Positions 62,648 to 64,000 of a stretch of DNA of 64,000 bases are shown here, one piece after another. Every line of letters begins with the position of its first letter. The first letter of the stretch is position 1. The translations under genes and the position numbers were made by a program. Origin of the DNA: Sugiyamaella lignohabitans (taxonomy: Eukaryota > Ascomycota > Dipodascomycetes > Dipodascales > Trichomonascaceae); NCBI RefSeq assembly GCF_001640025.1, contig NC_031674.1, forward strand, positions 4,774,001 to 4,838,000, given 5' to 3'. The notes beneath the pieces are model-generated. The model worked only from the letters and a program-made list of their open reading frames with translations. It searched no databases and was not told the DNA's origin.

Positions 62648-64000
62648 TCACTGTAACGATTTAACGGTAGGAGCACCAGCATCATCTTCATCGAATTCTG
62701 ATGGTGTTACATGTGCTGTCCCCGTGTCATGGCCCCATTGCTTAGTGGGCCAATGGGAAGTGGTTTCATCATACAAATAGAAGAACGAGGTTGGTGGTGA
62801 CGAAGGCATCATAAGTGGTTCTGAAGGAATGCTGGAGTTATCCATAGAACCATCGAAAGTCATATCGGAAACCACTGAGCTTAATTGATCTTGGCGGTTT
62901 CCATTGGAGCTGCTGACGCCACCAAGAGCACGTTTAGAGGGTGAGTCCAAAAATGCCTTGAAAACATCATCATCGTCTGAACGAGGCTGAATCAGTTTAG
63001 CAATCCATTTGGAAGTAGGAGTAATCGAACCCATCGGAATGTCAGAGCGGATCCGATTCTTTTTTGGAGTTTCGAACAGTGAATCAATATCAGCTGTATC
63101 AGGCTCGTGACCATGAGGATTAGTACTCTGATCAGATGTCGGGCGTCTGTTCTCCTTGTCAGACTCATCATCAACAGCTTCGCTATTAGCAGCTTTAAGA
63201 GGAGGAAGCATGGAAGCAGTGTTCTGTGAAGGCAAATGCAGAGGTTGGGACAGGTTTGTCGTCAATTCTTTGGCGGGCTTAGAAACGGGATCAGGGGAGG
63301 GGCCATTTCCCGTATAGTCGATGGTATCCCCACCAGTGGTTTCCACGTTTGGCGTAGCTGATGATGGTGTTGAGCTTCTAGAAATAGAAGCACCATCCGC
63401 TGGTGAAGTTGATGAGGGATCAAGTCGACTAGCGTTATTTGTCAATGACGTCGCTGGTATTGACGAACTTGAGCTAGGCTTCGTATTGGGTACAGGAGTA
63501 ACTGCATTCGCAGAGGATGAGTTAGGAGCCGTCGAGGGTCCCACAGGGCCACGAGCTGTGGCAGACAAACTACTTGTCACGGTATTTCCGTTGCCATTAC
63601 TGGAATCGTTGTTGGCATTATCTCCATTATTTGCGCCCGCCTTTTTCTTGGAGTTCTTGGCAGCATTGTGCCACAAGCTTTCTGGTCTCATTGTCTTCTT
63701 GGTTTGATACCATAATCCACAAGGGTTGCACAAGTTTCGATCTTTATCCCCGGTCTTAACTCGTCTCCATGTGGGCGTTTTGGTAGTACCACAATTATCA
63801 CACTGAACAACAACATCAACACCCGATCCGTCGTCATCTTTTGCTCGACGTCTTCTACCTCTGGCTCTGGTAGTGCTACTTGATGATGAACTTGTAGCTG
63901 GTGCAGGTGGGGCTGTTGAATTTGAGGTATTTGTACTCTTGATACTATCGTTGAATGCCGATGATAAGTCAATAGAGCTGAGGCGAATCAGACCCTTCTG
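62648..64000 (-). CDS. GATA-type zinc-finger transcription factor, 5' end beyond the window
   Basis: 450 C-terminal residues are visible; the frame is open through base 64000 without a stop or ATG, so the N-terminus is outside. One zinc finger (63719-63802) has cysteines spaced CX2C-X20-CX2C (QCDNCGTTKTPTWRR ... NLCNPCGLWYQTKKTMRPES). The 20-residue loop differs from the 17-residue loop of Gln3/Gat1-type fingers and resembles the variant seen in yeast Gat3/Gat4/Srd1/Ecm23-type proteins. A basic RARGRRRRAK stretch precedes it. Downstream is a long Ser/Thr/Asn/Pro-rich region, a small acidic segment and a C-terminal FYLYDETTSHWPTKQWGHDT. The start at 63731-63733 suggested by TTG is wrong because it would cut the finger in half. 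Confidence 0.85.
   Translation of the reverse strand, partial: QKGLIRLSSIDLSSAFNDSIKSTNTSNSTAPPAPATSSSSSSTTRARGRRRRAKDDDGSGVDVVVQCDNCGTTKTPTWRRVKTGDKDRNLCNPCGLWYQTKKTMRPESLWHNAAKNSKKKAGANNGDNANNDSSNGNGNTVTSSLSATARGPVGPSTAPNSSSANAVTPVPNTKPSSSSSIPATSLTNNASRLDPSSTSPADGASISRSSTPSSATPNVETTGGDTIDYTGNGPSPDPVSKPAKELTTNLSQPLHLPSQNTASMLPPLKAANSEAVDDESDKENRRPTSDQSTNPHGHEPDTADIDSLFETPKKNRIRSDIPMGSITPTSKWIAKLIQPRSDDDDVFKAFLDSPSKRALGGVSSSNGNRQDQLSSVVSDMTFDGSMDNSSIPSEPLMMPSSPPTSFFYLYDETTSHWPTKQWGHDTGTAHVTPSEFDEDDAGAPTVKSLQ

Overview
This window is an ordinary, gene-dense piece of a budding-yeast (Saccharomycotina) nuclear chromosome. It holds 28 protein-coding genes, mostly conserved housekeeping genes, with no mobile element, phage, CRISPR array, tRNA or rRNA that I can support. 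The lineage looks like an early-branching one (Yarrowia / Trichomonascaceae-like) rather than the Saccharomyces or CTG clades. The evidence is: (i) 16 spliceosomal introns in 11 genes, far more than Saccharomyces would show; (ii) a dynactin p62 gene, which Saccharomyces lacks; (iii) a bifunctional TRP3, as in yeasts, rather than the trifunctional trpC of filamentous fungi; (iv) CTG codons at invariant leucines (for example the GTGLF and ALGE motifs of the Gap1-type permease), so CTG reads as leucine. The species assignment is inference only.

Layout. 0-9 kb: TED1 (GPI-anchor remodelling), LAT1 (mitochondrial PDH E2), SEC23 (COPII) and a CDC3-type septin, all on +. 9-17 kb: RTT10/WDR6 (tRNA methylation partner), dynactin p62 on -, VPS41 (HOPS). 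17-26.5 kb: a 2.2 kb gene-free region, then GAP1 (amino-acid permease), JHD1 (PHD+JmjC demethylase) and COP1 (alpha-COP, -). 26.9-34 kb: an unrecognised coiled-coil protein, SQS1 (G-patch, -), ATG4 (autophagy protease, -). 34.8-45 kb: RRP40 (exosome), FIG4 (-), PPM2/TYW4 (wybutosine), RTT103 (-), CLC1 (clathrin light chain). 45-55 kb: a second 2.3 kb gene-free region, a Zn2Cys6 regulator, RUD3 (golgin, -), RFC1. 55-64 kb: a BLOC-1 subunit 2-like protein (-), STO1 (cap-binding), an unrecognised protein (-), TRP3 (-), RFA3, a small unrecognised protein (-), and a GATA-type regulator cut by the right edge (-).

Several gene ends can only be found by resolving introns: the starts of LAT1, SEC23, CDC3, RTT10, COP1, RTT103 and RFC1, the middle exons of GAP1, ATG4 and CLC1, and the whole three-exon RFA3. 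Introns are 5'-biased (after codon 1 in SEC23, 4 in CDC3 and RTT10, 6 in COP1). All 16 have a CTAAC branch site, with the used acceptor AG 5-9 nt downstream; AGs 0-2 nt after CTAAC are passed over.

Membrane-traffic genes are frequent (TED1, SEC23, VPS41, COP1, ATG4, FIG4, CLC1, RUD3, BLOC-1), but nothing shows that they form a unit. The clearest cis signals are a Gcn4-type TGACTCA upstream of TRP3, MCB-like CGCG boxes upstream of the replication genes RFC1 and RFA3, and CACGTG palindromes 69-103 bp upstream of four starts. I found no previously undescribed system. The most useful leads are the splice-site spacing rule, a Vps41 without a C-terminal RING, an enlarged Atg4, the two large intergenic regions, and three unrecognised proteins.
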